A stretch of 64,000 bases of DNA from Aquisphaera giovannonii (lineage in GTDB: Bacteria > Planctomycetota > Planctomycetia > Isosphaerales > Isosphaeraceae), in the NCBI RefSeq assembly GCF_008087625.1, contig NZ_CP042997.1:7998001-8062000 (forward strand), written 5' to 3'. Below, piece after piece: positions 55,035-64,000 of the stretch (its first letter is position 1; each line of letters opens with the position of its first letter). The notes beneath the pieces were generated by a model that was given only the letters and a program-made list of their open reading frames with translations, searched no databases and was not told the origin of the DNA. A program made the position numbers and the translations under genes.

Positions 55035-56078
55035 TCAGCTCGCCTTGCCCATGAGGGCGTTGAGGATGAGCATCTCGAGCTGCTCGTACTGGCGGTTCTT
55101 CCGGAGCTCCTCGACCCTGGCCTCGTCCACGCCGCGGACGACGTCCAGCAGGCGGAGGAACATGGCCTTGGAGTGGGAGAGGTGGAACATCGACTCCTCG
55201 AATGACGTCGTCCGCATCGCCTTCACGTCCAGGCCGACGGCCTCGCCGTTCTGCCCGTAGCCGTTCTTCTCCAGCACCCAGACGGTGTTGAACGCCCGGC
55301 GCAGGTCCACGGAGCCGAAGACCTTGTCCTGGTCGTACTTCAGCCCGTTCTGGTCGTTCAGGTGGACGCTCCAGAGCTTGCCGTGGTAGAGCGCGAAGGC
55401 CATGTCGTCGGCGGGGTCCAGGCCGGCGAGGATCGAGTGGGCGCTCTCGATGAGGACGCCCGACCGGGCCGGGTCGATGGTCTTGTACGTGACGGCCATC
55501 ATGTGGCCGACCGTCGGCAGGTAGGCCTGGTCCATCGGCTCATTGGGCTTGGCCTCGCCCAGGACGCGGATCTCGGAGTCGTGCTCCAGGATCGCGTTCC
55601 AGGCGTCCACGATCCGGGCGACGCCCGTCTTCGCGCACTTGGCCTCGCGGATGTACGTCCCCTCGCGCGCCAGCCAGAGGACATAATTCTTGCAGCCGAT
55701 CTCCCGGCCGATGTCCGCCGTCCGCTTGGCGCGGTCGATCGCATACTGCCGATCGGCCGGGTTGTTGGAGGTGAACGCGCCGTCGACCGTCCGGGGATCC
55801 TCCCACAGCCTCGGGGCGATGATCTCGACGAAGAGCCCCTCGCCGTCGAGGATCTTCTTGACCTCGGCCACGCGCTTCTGGGTGCTCGGCCAGTCGAGGT
55901 CGGCGGGGACGACGTCGTCGTCGTGGAACTGAACGGCGTCGAAGCCGAGCTCCTTGTAGGCCTTCAGCTTGCGGGCGTACTCCATCTCCGGCCTGGCCGC
56001 CGGTCCGAACGGATCGGCGCCCGTGCTGATGTTCCAGGGCCCGAAGGAGAAGCGGTAGGTCGTCTGAGAGGGCTTCAT
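55035..56078 (-). CDS. Xylose isomerase-like TIM-barrel enzyme
   Basis: A 347-residue protein starting MKPSQTTYRFSFGPWNISTG. The order of blocks matches bacterial xylose isomerases: GFDAVQFHDDDVVPADLDW (catalytic His), KNYVLWLAREGTYI, LGEAKPNEPMDQAYLPT (metal Glu and Lys), HSILAGLDPADDMAFAL and WSVHLNDQNGLKYDQDKVFG (metal Asp/His). Length is slightly short of the usual 380-390 but like the TIM-barrel relatives, so the sugar may differ from xylose. Alone, convergent with the kinase gene. Confidence 0.85.
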   Translation of the reverse strand: MKPSQTTYRFSFGPWNISTGADPFGPAARPEMEYARKLKAYKELGFDAVQFHDDDVVPADLDWPSTQKRVAEVKKILDGEGLFVEIIAPRLWEDPRTVDGAFTSNNPADRQYAIDRAKRTADIGREIGCKNYVLWLAREGTYIREAKCAKTGVARIVDAWNAILEHDSEIRVLGEAKPNEPMDQAYLPTVGHMMAVTYKTIDPARSGVLIESAHSILAGLDPADDMAFALYHGKLWSVHLNDQNGLKYDQDKVFGSVDLRRAFNTVWVLEKNGYGQNGEAVGLDVKAMRTTSFEESMFHLSHSKAMFLRLLDVVRGVDEARVEELRKNRQYEQLEMLILNALMGKAS

Positions 56079-56358
56079 CGGCGTCGATCTCCAGGGTTAG
56101 GCGCAGCAAACCCTGATATCCCATCGCAACGGACGCCCCGGGGCAAGACCGTAGAAGCGCCCGGGGCCGCACGCCGCGGGACGGACCTGGCAGACCCGGC
56201 GGAGCCCGCAGGACCGGAACGGGCGCACGATCGGGGCGACCCGGGGAGTCCCGCCGGACGATCCCGGCCGTGCACGCATCGGCCACGGGCGGCCGCCTGC
56301 CGAACATGTCCCGGAGAGCCGCCGGCGGCCTCGCCCGGGTGTCCGGGCCGCGGGCGGG

Positions 56359-56574
56359 TCAGTGCCTCACGACCCGGACGGGGCGATGGGACTCCGTCCG
56401 GGGGCGTTGACGTCGCGGGCGGGCGGGACGATCGAGGGCCGCGGGCTGGATCGTGTCGCAGACGATCCCCGCGGCGAGCAACTCCATGGACACGCCCAGT
56501 TCCCGGGCCTGGCGGCTGAGGGACCGCCAGAGGCGATGGGACACGACCACTTCGACTTGCCGGTCTGCCAACAT
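56359..56574 (-). CDS. Small protein, possibly ribbon-helix-helix type
   Basis: A 71-residue protein with an AAGGAGGAA ribosome site shortly upstream of the ATG at 56574 (MLADRQVEVVVSHRLWRSLS). The pattern of a strand followed by two helices (RQARELGVSMELLAAGIVCD) suggests a ribbon-helix-helix DNA-binding protein; the tail is basic (RPARPRRQRPRTESHRPVR). A strong ribosome site argues it is real. Target and function unknown. Confidence 0.55.
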   Translation of the reverse strand: MLADRQVEVVVSHRLWRSLSRQARELGVSMELLAAGIVCDTIQPAALDRPARPRRQRPRTESHRPVRVVRH

Positions 56575-57276
56575 CGGCGTTCCTCCTTGGGATGGCTCGC
56601 GAGACCGCGGCGCCTGGACCCTGAGATACAGATGGATTCCGGTGGCAAAGGGACTCGACGAGCCGGGGCGGCCCGGAGCATCGGTCGGAAGCCCACCCCT
56701 CGGGCTAAGGGCTGCTTCCCGCGGCCGGCATATCAGGCCTATCGAGCCGGATCGATCGCCCTGCGGCCCCTCGAACCTCCCCTGGTCGACGCTCCGATTC
56801 CCGTTGCACGTCCGCCGACCACGCCGCGGCAAGTCCCCCGCCGGCGGGCTCGCCGGCGCCCACGCCGCAAGCCGGCTCGAGGCCATCACAACGGGTGAAG
56901 GGCGGGCGGTCGACCGGCCTTGGGCTCCTCGATCATCCACTCGGGATGCGAGCTCGTCGGCCCGGCCAACGCGCCCGGCGGATGCGTGGCGGCGGGCGTG
57001 CCGGTCCCCACGCGGTCCCCGGGACGCGGTGCCGGGTACCGGCGGGCCGGCCGGGATGTCTCGTCCTTGCAGCGGGGGGCCGGGCCATCGAGGGCTCGCT
57101 CCGGCCACCCGGAATGAGAGTTGCGCTGGGCCGGGGAAACCGGCACGGATTCCTGGAATTCCGCCGCCACGGCTCCAGGTCGTCGCCGACGCACCCGGAC
57201 GACGAGCGCGATGCCGCCGGCCGACCCGGCAGGTCGACGGGCGGACACTCGGGCGCCACGAGGCGACCCGGCCGCG
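56575..57276. other. Intergenic region
   Basis: A 702-base gap. Open frames here are arginine-, proline- and glycine-rich and overlap on both strands, so none is supported. No repeats or promoters recognised. Confidence 0.4.
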
Positions 57277-57540
57277 TCAGACGGCCGCCGCGGCGGCCTC
57301 CGCCAGCACCCTGACCACGGGGACGCCGCCCCGGATCGACCGGATCAGGACGGTCGATCCGCTGATGCTCAGGTCGAGTTCCGTCGCCAGCCTGTCAGGG
57401 AGGTGGAACTCGGTATACTCGTACTCCTCATCCGCCCAGTGCTCCACCCGTCCGGGGGCCGACGGATCGCTGATGCTCGAGGAGATATTCAGCAAGGTCG
57501 CGGCGAGGGACTTGCGCCGCGAAGCGTTGGCTCGGGGCAT
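57277..57540 (-). CDS. Small hypothetical protein
   Basis: An 87-residue protein starting MPRANASRRKSLAATLLNIS, with AGAGGA a few bases upstream of the ATG at 57540. The middle (YEYTEFHLPDRLATELDLSI then TVLIRSIRGGVPVV) resembles a strand-rich small-heat-shock-like core in shape only; too short for a real Hsp20. No family recognised. Confidence 0.5.
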   Translation of the reverse strand: MPRANASRRKSLAATLLNISSSISDPSAPGRVEHWADEEYEYTEFHLPDRLATELDLSISGSTVLIRSIRGGVPVVRVLAEAAAAAV

Positions 57541-58641
57541 GAATGTCCTCTTTCGGTCTGCGAGGTGGCCGACTCGGCTTCCGCGAGTTCGAGAGGGTCG
57601 ACGCCGTTGTCGATCCAGGGTTCGATTGTATCTTGGACCAATCGCCTTGCAACTCAGGGATAACCCTAGTTCCGAATAAGGTTATGGATGCGCGGGAGAT
57701 CACTTCTTGTGACGCCCAGAAACAGGAGGATCCTGGCGCGGACGCCCGCGGGCCCGGTCTCGCGCGACGCGAGATCGACCAGCCATCCGTGCCGGGTGAG
57801 GTCGCCCTCACGCTGGGGGAGAGAAGGTCGGGACTCGGGGTTCGCCCCTTCAACCATGCCGGCGAGGGCCCCGACCGGCGACCCGCCGGGGGCCGTCGGC
57901 TCGATCCGCTCGGCCCGAGGGCGGCACGCCGCGTAGACTCGGCCGGCCGCGATCAACTCCCGGCTCCCAGCCGGGGGAACGGCGTCGCCCCGCTCGACCC
58001 TGGCGCGACAAGTTTCTCAGATGCGGTCCAGGACCGGCATCCGCGACCCGCCGAGGTGCTGCTCCGGCCGGCCGGTCGATTCGAGGGCCCGGACGGAGCG
58101 CCCGAAGCCGGCGGGAGGGCGGCCTGGCCCGATCGTCGAGGGCCATGCGGTTTCCCCGAAAAGGTGCGGGGTGTGGCTGCATCCGGGGCTCGGCCCCGGG
58201 CGTCGCCCGCCGCCCCCCATGCCCTCGATGGGCGTCGGCGGTCCATCCTCCTTCCGCACAACCTCGCGAGCGAGTCGCCGGGAAGCGTGGAACCCTGGCC
58301 GGTCGCATCTACGGCAGGGGAGGACTGCCGATGGGGCTCTGGCAACGATTCCCAGGTTATCAAAATCATAATTTGTTTCACCGAAAAATATTATCATCTT
58401 TCATTTACATAAACTGTCAATAATGCAAATGGCTCCGCAACTCTCGAAAACGGTGGCTCTCCGCCGACCCCGAAGAGCCTCCCGCCGATGCCGGCGTTCG
58501 TCGGATGCACCATTAATCAATTTTCACCTTCTCCATACTTGAGCCGGCCGGGCCTCCGTGGTCGAATCCACTGCCGATCCATGCAGCAAGCACGCTCACC
58601 ATGGTTGGCGGGATGGGTCGTCACAACTCGCGGGAGGCAAG
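57541..58641. other. Long gene-poor region with A+T-rich tract
   Basis: A 1101-base gap. The right part, about 58360-58440, is strongly A+T-rich for this genome (CAAAATCATAATTTGTTTCA, TTCATTTACATAAACTG). It lies 200-280 bases before the PEP-CTERM gene, so may carry its promoter, or it may be foreign DNA. No gene is supported here. Confidence 0.5.
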
Positions 58642-59274
58642 ATGAAAAATCACCGCGTCCGCCGATGGTCCGCCGCCCTGGCCTTCCTCGTCGCGTCGTC
58701 CGCCGGGGTGCGGGCGGACTCGATCCAGTATAAGAGCATCCTCGACAGCCACAGCCAGCCGGGATACGTGCCCCAGTTCTGGTTGCCTCCGGCGACGCTC
58801 ACGTCCGTCCGATTCGACTTCACCGGCGACGGTGCGTCGGCCTTCCAGGCCGATTCCGGCCTCTTCACGAGCTATTCGATCGCCCCCACCGCCGCGATCG
58901 ACCTGTCCGTGAACGGCTCCCACGACATCGGCGGCACCGCGGCCGACCCGATCCCGCCGCAATCCTTCGCGGTCGATCCCACGGATTACGTGCAGTTCTC
59001 TTTCTCGTTCTCCGGCTCCATCACGTACTCCGCGGGCACTTCGGACCTCTCGGATTTCATGGGGACCGGCGACATCTTCGTGCAGGTCGCCTCCACCCCG
59101 GGATTCTCCGCGGATGCCCCCTTCTCCGAGCTGTCGAATTTTGCCTACGGCAGTGTCGTGGTCACATACACATTCAGCTACCCGATGGACGTTGTGCCCG
59201 AGCCATCGTCGCTCACCATGGGGTGCATCGGCATCGTCGCGGCCTTGATGGTCGCCCGACGGCGAAATGCCTGA
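58642..59274 (+). CDS. PEP-CTERM secreted protein
   Basis: A 210-residue protein. The ATG at 58642 has GGGAGG upstream and begins a signal peptide (KNHRVRRWSAALAFLVASSA, cut near GVRA). The mature part is beta-rich with many Ser, Thr and Asp. The C-terminus VPEPSSLTMGCIGIVAALMV ending ARRRNA is a PEP-CTERM sorting signal, processed by an exosortase system and typically leading to export or surface anchoring. Function unknown; its neighbours give no hint. An exosortase gene is not in the window. Confidence 0.8.
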   Translation: MKNHRVRRWSAALAFLVASSAGVRADSIQYKSILDSHSQPGYVPQFWLPPATLTSVRFDFTGDGASAFQADSGLFTSYSIAPTAAIDLSVNGSHDIGGTAADPIPPQSFAVDPTDYVQFSFSFSGSITYSAGTSDLSDFMGTGDIFVQVASTPGFSADAPFSELSNFAYGSVVVTYTFSYPMDVVPEPSSLTMGCIGIVAALMVARRRNA

Positions 59275-59298
59275 GCCGTGCACTCCCATGCCGCGGGA

Positions 59299-59955
59299 TC
59301 ACACCTGATACTTGTCCGTGCCGCCAAGCCACACGAGGGACCGGAAGAGCGGGGCGGTCGTGTGCCCGAACGTGAACCCGGGCGCGATGGAGAACCCGAA
59401 GTTGGGCGTCGCCGCGTCGAACGTGACGCCGAGGCTGAATCCGGCATCGGTGGACAGGGACGGGTGCGACGCGTCGTCCGTGATGGCCGGGAAGCCCCCG
59501 CTCATCAGGCTCGTGGTCGGCCGGCCGGGGCCGGACAGGAGGGCCCGCCACGAACCGATCCCGGACGGCCTTCAGCTTGAGCGGGCTGAACTCCCGGGCG
59601 GGGAGTGCCGCGTACACCTCGCGTAGCCTCTTGATGGCCCGCTTGACGTTCTTCAGCTCGGTCGTCGGCGAGCCGCCCTTCCGATAATACCCCTCGGCCC
59701 AACGGAGGAAGGCCACGCACAACTCAGCGACGGTGATCCCCTGCCCCGGCCCGGCCGGCGGGATCTCGGTCGCCCCGCCCATCCAGGCCGTGATAAGCTT
59801 CTCATGCCTGAGCCTGGACTCCGGCGTCCCGTGCTTACCGAGGTAGTGGTCCTTACGGGCGATCGTGACGACAGCCAGGCCCGTGGCCTTGTGGAGACGG
59901 TAGGAAGGCGGTTTGGTAGGATTTGGAGCAGCCGTTGCGATCTCCTGGGATCGTG
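59299..59955 (-). pseudogene. Tyrosine-recombinase (integrase) N-terminal remnant joined to an unrelated 3' end
   Basis: Reading leftwards on the minus strand from about 59955, one frame gives YRLHKATGLAVVTIARKDHY, LGKHGTPESRLRHEKLITAW and ITVAELCVAFLRWAEGYYRK to LKLKAVRDRFVAG near 59547. This is the N-terminal arm and core-binding domain of a planctomycete-type integrase. No ATG precedes it in frame (a stop lies close upstream), and the catalytic domain is missing. From about 59540 to 59299 another frame carries a different C-terminus (PNFGFSIAPGFTFGHTTAPL, then FRSLVWLGGTDKYQV and stop). It is a dead gene formed by a deletion or fusion. Confidence 0.7.
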
Positions 59956-60121
59956 ACGGTTAGGACGGCGTCCGGGCCGTAATCCCGACCGCCGTCCGCT
60001 GATCCTATGTTCCCCATGCCGCTCCGTCAACCGGTAGTTTTCTACCGTCGCACCAAAACTTAGGCGATCCACAAAGGGTTTCAAGCTAACACCTTGTGAC
60101 CACCACTGGGGCGGACTGCCG

Positions 60122-60421
60122 ATGCGGCTCTGGCATCTCAGCGCGACGATCCTGATGCTGGCCCTGGTCATGACCATCGCCCGGGATCCGGTCGGCTGCG
60201 TCGCGCTGATCGTCTTCGTGACGGGGCTCGGCGAGGTGGTCCTCGGGACGACGGCGGTGATGGCCCTCTTCCAAACGATCGGCGCGATCGGCATGGCCCG
60301 CGGGCTGATCGAGCACGGGCAGGCCCTCGCCGCGACGACGGCGGTCCTGGTCCTGGCCACGGGCCTCATGTCCTCCTGGCTCTTCATCGGCCTCTGGCTC
60401 GTCCAGGCGGCCTTACCCTGA
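60122..60421 (+). CDS. Small three-helix membrane protein
   Basis: A 99-residue protein starting MRLWHLSATILMLALVMTIA. Three hydrophobic helices (about residues 5-20, 27-57, 70-95) are separated by short loops (RDPVGC, EHGQAL). No family recognised by name; similar three-helix proteins occur widely in planctomycetes. It lies 53 bases before the oligopeptidase gene on the same strand and may be co-transcribed. Confidence 0.65.
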   Translation: MRLWHLSATILMLALVMTIARDPVGCVALIVFVTGLGEVVLGTTAVMALFQTIGAIGMARGLIEHGQALAATTAVLVLATGLMSSWLFIGLWLVQAALP

Positions 60422-60474
60422 TCGGCCCGGCGCGTCCGACGCCCGGCCCGGAACGGAACGGATTCGACCCCACG

Positions 60475-62196
60475 ATGACAACGAGCACCTACACCCCCGA
60501 GGCGTTCCCCCCCACCTGGCTGCCCGCGGGCACCGAGCTGAAGACCTGGGACCAGATCGAGCCCTGGTACCGGAAGCTCCTGGCGATGCCCATCGAGTCG
60601 GTCGCCGACCTCGAGCGCTGGATGGCCGCGGCCGACGAGCTGAACGCGGCCGTGGGCGAGGAGGGCTCCCGGCGCTACGTCGCCATGACCTGCCAGACCG
60701 ACGACCCGGCCCGCGAGGAGGCCTACCTCGCCTTCGTCCGCGACATCGAGCCGAACCTGAAGCCGCTGCTGAACGAGGCCCGAAACCGCTACCTCGACTC
60801 CCCGTTCCGGGCGCAGCTCCCCGCCGGGCGCCACGAGGTCTTCGACCGCGCCGAGGAGAACCGCCGGGCCCTCTTCCGCGAGGCCAACATCCCCCGCGAG
60901 ACGAGGCTGGCCGAACTCGGCCAGCAGTACCAGAAGGCGATCGGCGCCATGACCGTCCAGTACGACGGGCAGGAGAGGACGCTCGCCCAGATGTCCCCCT
61001 ACCTGGAGCAGACCGACCGCGCCGTCCGCCAGGAGACGTGGGAGCTCTGCGCCGCGCGGCGGCTCAAGGACAAGGACGCGCTGGACGACCTCTTCGACCA
61101 GATGCTGGCCCTCCGCGGCGAGGTCGCCCGGGAAGCCGGATTCGATAGCTACGTCGATTACGCCTACCGCGACCGGGATCGGTTCGACTACGGCCCGGCC
61201 GACGCGGCCCGGTTCCAGGACGCCGTGGAGAGGGTCGTCGTCCCGCTGGCGAGGAAGATCCAGGAGGGCCAGCGCGACTCCCTGAAGCTGGACCGGCTGC
61301 GCCCCTGGGATACCGCCGTGGACTCGCTGGGCCGGCCGCCGCTGAAGCCCTTCGAGGACGTCTCCCGACTGGCGGAGGGCACCGAGCAGATCTTCCGAGA
61401 GATCGACCCGGAGCTCGGGGCCCAGTTCGGCTTCATGCGAGCGAAGGGGCTGCTGGACCTGGCCAACCGCAAGGGGAAGGCGCCCGGCGGCTATCAGACC
61501 ACCTTCGAGGTGGAGCGGGTCCCCTTCATCTTCATGAACGCCGTGGGCCTGGACGGCGACGTCCGGACGCTGCTCCACGAGGGGGGCCACGCCTTCCACA
61601 CGCTGGCCGCCCGCGGCGAGCCCCTGGCCGCCTACCGCGGCGCCCCGCTGGAGTTCTGCGAGGTCGCCTCCATGACCATGGAGCTGTTCGGGGCGAAGCA
61701 CCTCCACCCCTTCTACGGCCCGGCCGAGGCCGATCGGTCGAACCGGAAGCTCCTGGAAGGGATCGTCCTGATCCTCCCCTGGATCGCCACCGTGGACGCC
61801 TTCCAGCACTGGCTCTACGGGCACCCCGGCCACACCCGCGACGAGAGGAAGGCCGCCTGGCGGGGGCTCATCGAGCGGTTCGGAGGCATCGTGGACTGGA
61901 CCGGGTACGAGGACGCCCGCGACCACTCGTGGCATCGCCAGCTCCACATCTTCCTGTACCCGTTCTATTACATCGAGTACGGCATCGCCCAGCTCGGCGC
62001 GCTCCAGCTCTGGCACCGCAGCCTCACCGACCCGGCCGGCGCCGTGGCCGCCTACAAGCGAGCCCTCGCCATCGGCGGCGCCCGCAAGCTGCCGGACCTC
62101 TTCGCCGCCGCCGACGCCCGCTTCGGCTTCGACGAGGCCACCATCTCCCCCCTGATGTCCGCCATCGGCGACGAGCTGGGACGGCTGGCGCCCTGA
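60475..62196 (+). CDS. M3-family oligoendopeptidase (PepF-like)
   Basis: A 573-residue cytoplasmic zinc protease. The metal-binding HEGGHAFH has His368 and His372, and the later Glu ligand is in EFCEVASMTMEL. N-terminal helices and GFDSYVDYAYRDRDRFDYG are as in oligoendopeptidase F. It cuts short peptides, typically in peptide turnover. Its length is close to the usual 560-600. Complete with normal codon use. The next gene starts 158 bases further on. Confidence 0.93.
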   Translation: MTTSTYTPEAFPPTWLPAGTELKTWDQIEPWYRKLLAMPIESVADLERWMAAADELNAAVGEEGSRRYVAMTCQTDDPAREEAYLAFVRDIEPNLKPLLNEARNRYLDSPFRAQLPAGRHEVFDRAEENRRALFREANIPRETRLAELGQQYQKAIGAMTVQYDGQERTLAQMSPYLEQTDRAVRQETWELCAARRLKDKDALDDLFDQMLALRGEVAREAGFDSYVDYAYRDRDRFDYGPADAARFQDAVERVVVPLARKIQEGQRDSLKLDRLRPWDTAVDSLGRPPLKPFEDVSRLAEGTEQIFREIDPELGAQFGFMRAKGLLDLANRKGKAPGGYQTTFEVERVPFIFMNAVGLDGDVRTLLHEGGHAFHTLAARGEPLAAYRGAPLEFCEVASMTMELFGAKHLHPFYGPAEADRSNRKLLEGIVLILPWIATVDAFQHWLYGHPGHTRDERKAAWRGLIERFGGIVDWTGYEDARDHSWHRQLHIFLYPFYYIEYGIAQLGALQLWHRSLTDPAGAVAAYKRALAIGGARKLPDLFAAADARFGFDEATISPLMSAIGDELGRLAP

Positions 62197-62354
62197 TCCC
62201 GGGCCGGAACCGGCCTCCGGAAGATCGTACTCGGCCATGAAACCGGGCCGAGAGGCACCCGGATCGTCTTGGGTAAAAGCTGCGAGGTCCGCCCCGGCGC
62301 AATCCCGCGCCGGCGGCGGCCCCGCCAGCCACCCGACATCCGGAGGCCCGCCCC

Positions 62355-63983
62355 ATGATCTCCGACGCCAGGCTCGCCGCCAACCGCCGCAACGCCCGGA
62401 AGTCCACCGGGCCGCGCACCCCCGAGGGCAAGGCCGAGTCCCGCCTCAACGGCATGAAGCACGGCGGCCGATCGGCGATCCTCGGCATGCCCGTCCTGCC
62501 GCGGGAGGACCCCAAGGCGCTCGCCCGCCTCATCGACCGCTTCGTCCGCGAGGGCCGGCCGGGCGACTCCCTCGAGCGCTCGCTGCTGGAGCGCGCCGCC
62601 CGGCTCACCTGGGCCATCGAGCGCTCCGACCGCGCCGAGGCCGCCTACCTCGCCGACGCCGCCCGCCGCGCCTCCGCCCCGCCGGCCGGCCGCGAAGGCG
62701 CCGCCGAGGAGCGCAGCCGCCGCGTCACCCGGCTGGCCGCCGAGCTGTTCCACCCGCTCTCGCCGCACGAGTTCCGCGACGCCGACTGGCGCGACGACCC
62801 GGCCGCCGCCCTCGCCGGCCTGGAGGAGACCGCCGAGGGCCGCCGCTGGCTGCTGGAGCAGTGGCGATCGATCCGCGCCTACTTCGTCGCCGGGCTGGAG
62901 CCGGCCATCGGCGACTTCTACCGCTACATCCGCCTGCACGGCCGGCACGTCACCGACCTGGCCTGGGACCTGGACCTCAACGCCGCGATGGCGGCGGCGG
63001 AGGTCGCCTGGCCGGGCTGCGGCCGGCTGATCTACGGCCGCTTCCTGGCGGAGCTGCACGCGGAGGACTGGCGGCTCTTCGAGCAGCAGCGGCAGTGGCG
63101 GACCTTCGCGCCGTTGCCGGCGACGCCGGAGGAGGCGGTGGCGGTCCTCCTGCGCGACGCCGAGTCCCAGATGGCCCGCCTGGCCGCGATGCTGTGCGAG
63201 GGCGACGGCGAGGAGGTCGACCCGGACGCCGCGGCGTTCGAGGCCGAGCTGGAGCTGGCCGGCCACCGGCGTGCGGCGGCGGCGAGGACGCGGGAGCTGA
63301 TGCAGGTGCTGGAGCAGCTCCGGAAGCTCCGCAAGGACCGCGGCGCCGCCGCAACGACCGTCCCCCTCGCGGAGCCGGACGAGCCCTCGCCCTCGGACGA
63401 GGCCGTGGGAGCCGCCTCCGTGCGGCGACCGGGCGAGCCGTCGCCCGCGGACGCCCTTGCTGAGGGAGGCGGATTCGACCAGCCGAGTCCCGCCCTCACC
63501 ATCCCCGATGGAGGCGGATGCGATGAGCCGGGGCCCACCCGGCCGCCGCACGGAGGCGGCTCCCACGGGGAGCCCGAGCCCGAGCCCGCGCCGACCGCCG
63601 AGGCCGACCGCTGGGAGCCCGCCCCGATCGTGATCGCCGAGGACGACCCGGAGCCGCCGCCGCCTCTGGACGACGAGGACGAGCAGGCTCCGCCGCCCGG
63701 CGACCCCCCGGCGCCCGGGACGTGGGAGGCGTTCGAGCGGTGGTTCCTGGAGGCGAAGGCGGCGCGCGTGCCCGACGACCGAACCCAAGGGGAGACCCTG
63801 GCGGACCGGGAGAAGCGGAAGTTCGCCGAGATGCTGTCCATCGCCCTGGACACCCCGACGGGCCGCGCCCCGGACTACGACAAGTACGAGCGCCGCCGGG
63901 CGAAGCAGCGACAGAAGGCCGAGGAGGAGCGGGATCGGAAGGGGCGGGAGGCCCAACCGCCGCCGTTGCAGGACGGGTCGTGA
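62355..63983 (+). CDS. Hypothetical protein with embedded dispersed repeats
   Basis: A 542-residue protein starting MISDARLAANRRNARKSTGP. The N-terminal block NRRNARKSTGPRTPEGKAESRLNGMKHGG is known from several bacterial and phage-related proteins of unknown function. Residues about 40-330 are helical. From about residue 350 to 410 the frame runs through two copies of the dispersed repeat (63405-63450 and 63544-63578) plus two diverged units between them, giving low-complexity GGGFDQPSP and GGGCDEPGP stretches. The acidic tail ends REAQPPPLQDGS. The repeat region may be tolerated as a flexible linker. Confidence 0.7.
   Translation: MISDARLAANRRNARKSTGPRTPEGKAESRLNGMKHGGRSAILGMPVLPREDPKALARLIDRFVREGRPGDSLERSLLERAARLTWAIERSDRAEAAYLADAARRASAPPAGREGAAEERSRRVTRLAAELFHPLSPHEFRDADWRDDPAAALAGLEETAEGRRWLLEQWRSIRAYFVAGLEPAIGDFYRYIRLHGRHVTDLAWDLDLNAAMAAAEVAWPGCGRLIYGRFLAELHAEDWRLFEQQRQWRTFAPLPATPEEAVAVLLRDAESQMARLAAMLCEGDGEEVDPDAAAFEAELELAGHRRAAAARTRELMQVLEQLRKLRKDRGAAATTVPLAEPDEPSPSDEAVGAASVRRPGEPSPADALAEGGGFDQPSPALTIPDGGGCDEPGPTRPPHGGGSHGEPEPEPAPTAEADRWEPAPIVIAEDDPEPPPPLDDEDEQAPPPGDPPAPGTWEAFERWFLEAKAARVPDDRTQGETLADREKRKFAEMLSIALDTPTGRAPDYDKYERRRAKQRQKAEEERDRKGREAQPPPLQDGS
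63405..63450 (+). repeat. Dispersed GC-rich repeat inside a coding region, copy D
   Basis: GTGGGAGCCGCCTCCG, then TGCGGCGACCGGGCGAGCCG and TCGCCCGCGG, in the same order as copies A and C. In frame it encodes VGAASVRRPGEPSPAD. Confidence 0.7.
63544..63578 (-). repeat. Dispersed GC-rich repeat inside a coding region, copy E (inverted)
   Basis: CGCCGCACGGAGGCGGCTCC then CACGGGGAGCC, the reverse complement of the repeat's start. In frame it encodes part of PPHGGGSHGEP. It faces copy D with about 90 bases between. Confidence 0.65.
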
Positions 63984-64000
63984 CGTCGAGCGGCCCGGGA

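Noticed and set aside
56453-57679. 408-residue open frame on the plus strand
   Set aside because: It overlaps two small genes with good ribosome sites on the other strand and is Arg/Pro/Ser-rich throughout.

Overview
The window is GC-rich DNA, roughly 70% G+C by eye, that reads as the chromosome of a planctomycete, most likely of the Isosphaeraceae type. The grounds are several together: large secreted proteins with a planctomycete-style N-terminal tag (LERRALLAA, WLEDRVLPS) or a PEP-CTERM tail; ECF sigma factors fused to long C-terminal domains; c-type haem proteins with HEAT repeats; several sulfatase or phosphodiesterase-type and SMP-30-type enzymes; twin-arginine leaders; and formaldehyde-activating enzyme beside a methylene-H4MPT dehydrogenase. 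Genes mostly stand alone or in pairs. No rRNA, tRNA or CRISPR array was recognised. All functional calls come from reading translations and recalling families; no search was run.

Layout. 0-8 kb: end of an APC amino-acid permease, a giant HEAT/haem protein, a repeat-bearing gap, and a translationally coupled flavoprotein pair resembling NfnAB/SudAB. 8.5-16 kb: a secreted subtilisin with a duplicated C-terminal domain, a UbiD-type decarboxylase, a palindromic insertion element, a SEC-C/HEAT protein coupled to a TAT-exported beta-helix protein. 16-19.4 kb: an ATP-grasp protein, a small secreted cysteine protein, fae and an mtdB/mtdC-type gene, i.e. part of the H4MPT-linked formaldehyde pathway. 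19.6-30.5 kb: a PMP-like surface protein sharing the subtilisin's duplicated domain, an esterase, a DUF1464-like kinase-fold protein, an SMP-30 enzyme, an aldo/keto reductase, a TPR protein and an O-methyltransferase. 31-44.5 kb: a cNMP-binding flavoprotein, a sigma factor fused to a TPR-like region and a TolB-like propeller, an S1/P1 nuclease, a leucine-rich-repeat protein, a phosphodiesterase and a membrane sulfatase. 44.5-55 kb: a DUF2314-like lipoprotein, two more sigma-factor fusions (one to a di-haem oxidoreductase through an apparent frameshift, one to a TolC-like domain), and a hybrid histidine kinase whose membrane domain matches the plant ethylene receptor ETR1. 55-64 kb: a xylose-isomerase-like enzyme, small genes, a gene-poor A+T-rich patch with an integrase remnant, a PEP-CTERM protein, an M3 oligopeptidase, and a hypothetical protein whose coding region has absorbed a dispersed repeat.

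The main themes are envelope signalling (three sigma factors with fused, probably extracytoplasmic domains, plus the ethylene-receptor-like kinase), one-carbon metabolism by H4MPT enzymes, secreted or lipid-anchored enzymes, and several families of small palindromic repeats, one inserted into another. The strongest candidates for something new are the two sigma-factor fusions at 45-50.5 kb, the ethylene-receptor-like kinase, the shared tandem domain of the two secreted proteins, and the nested repeat elements.
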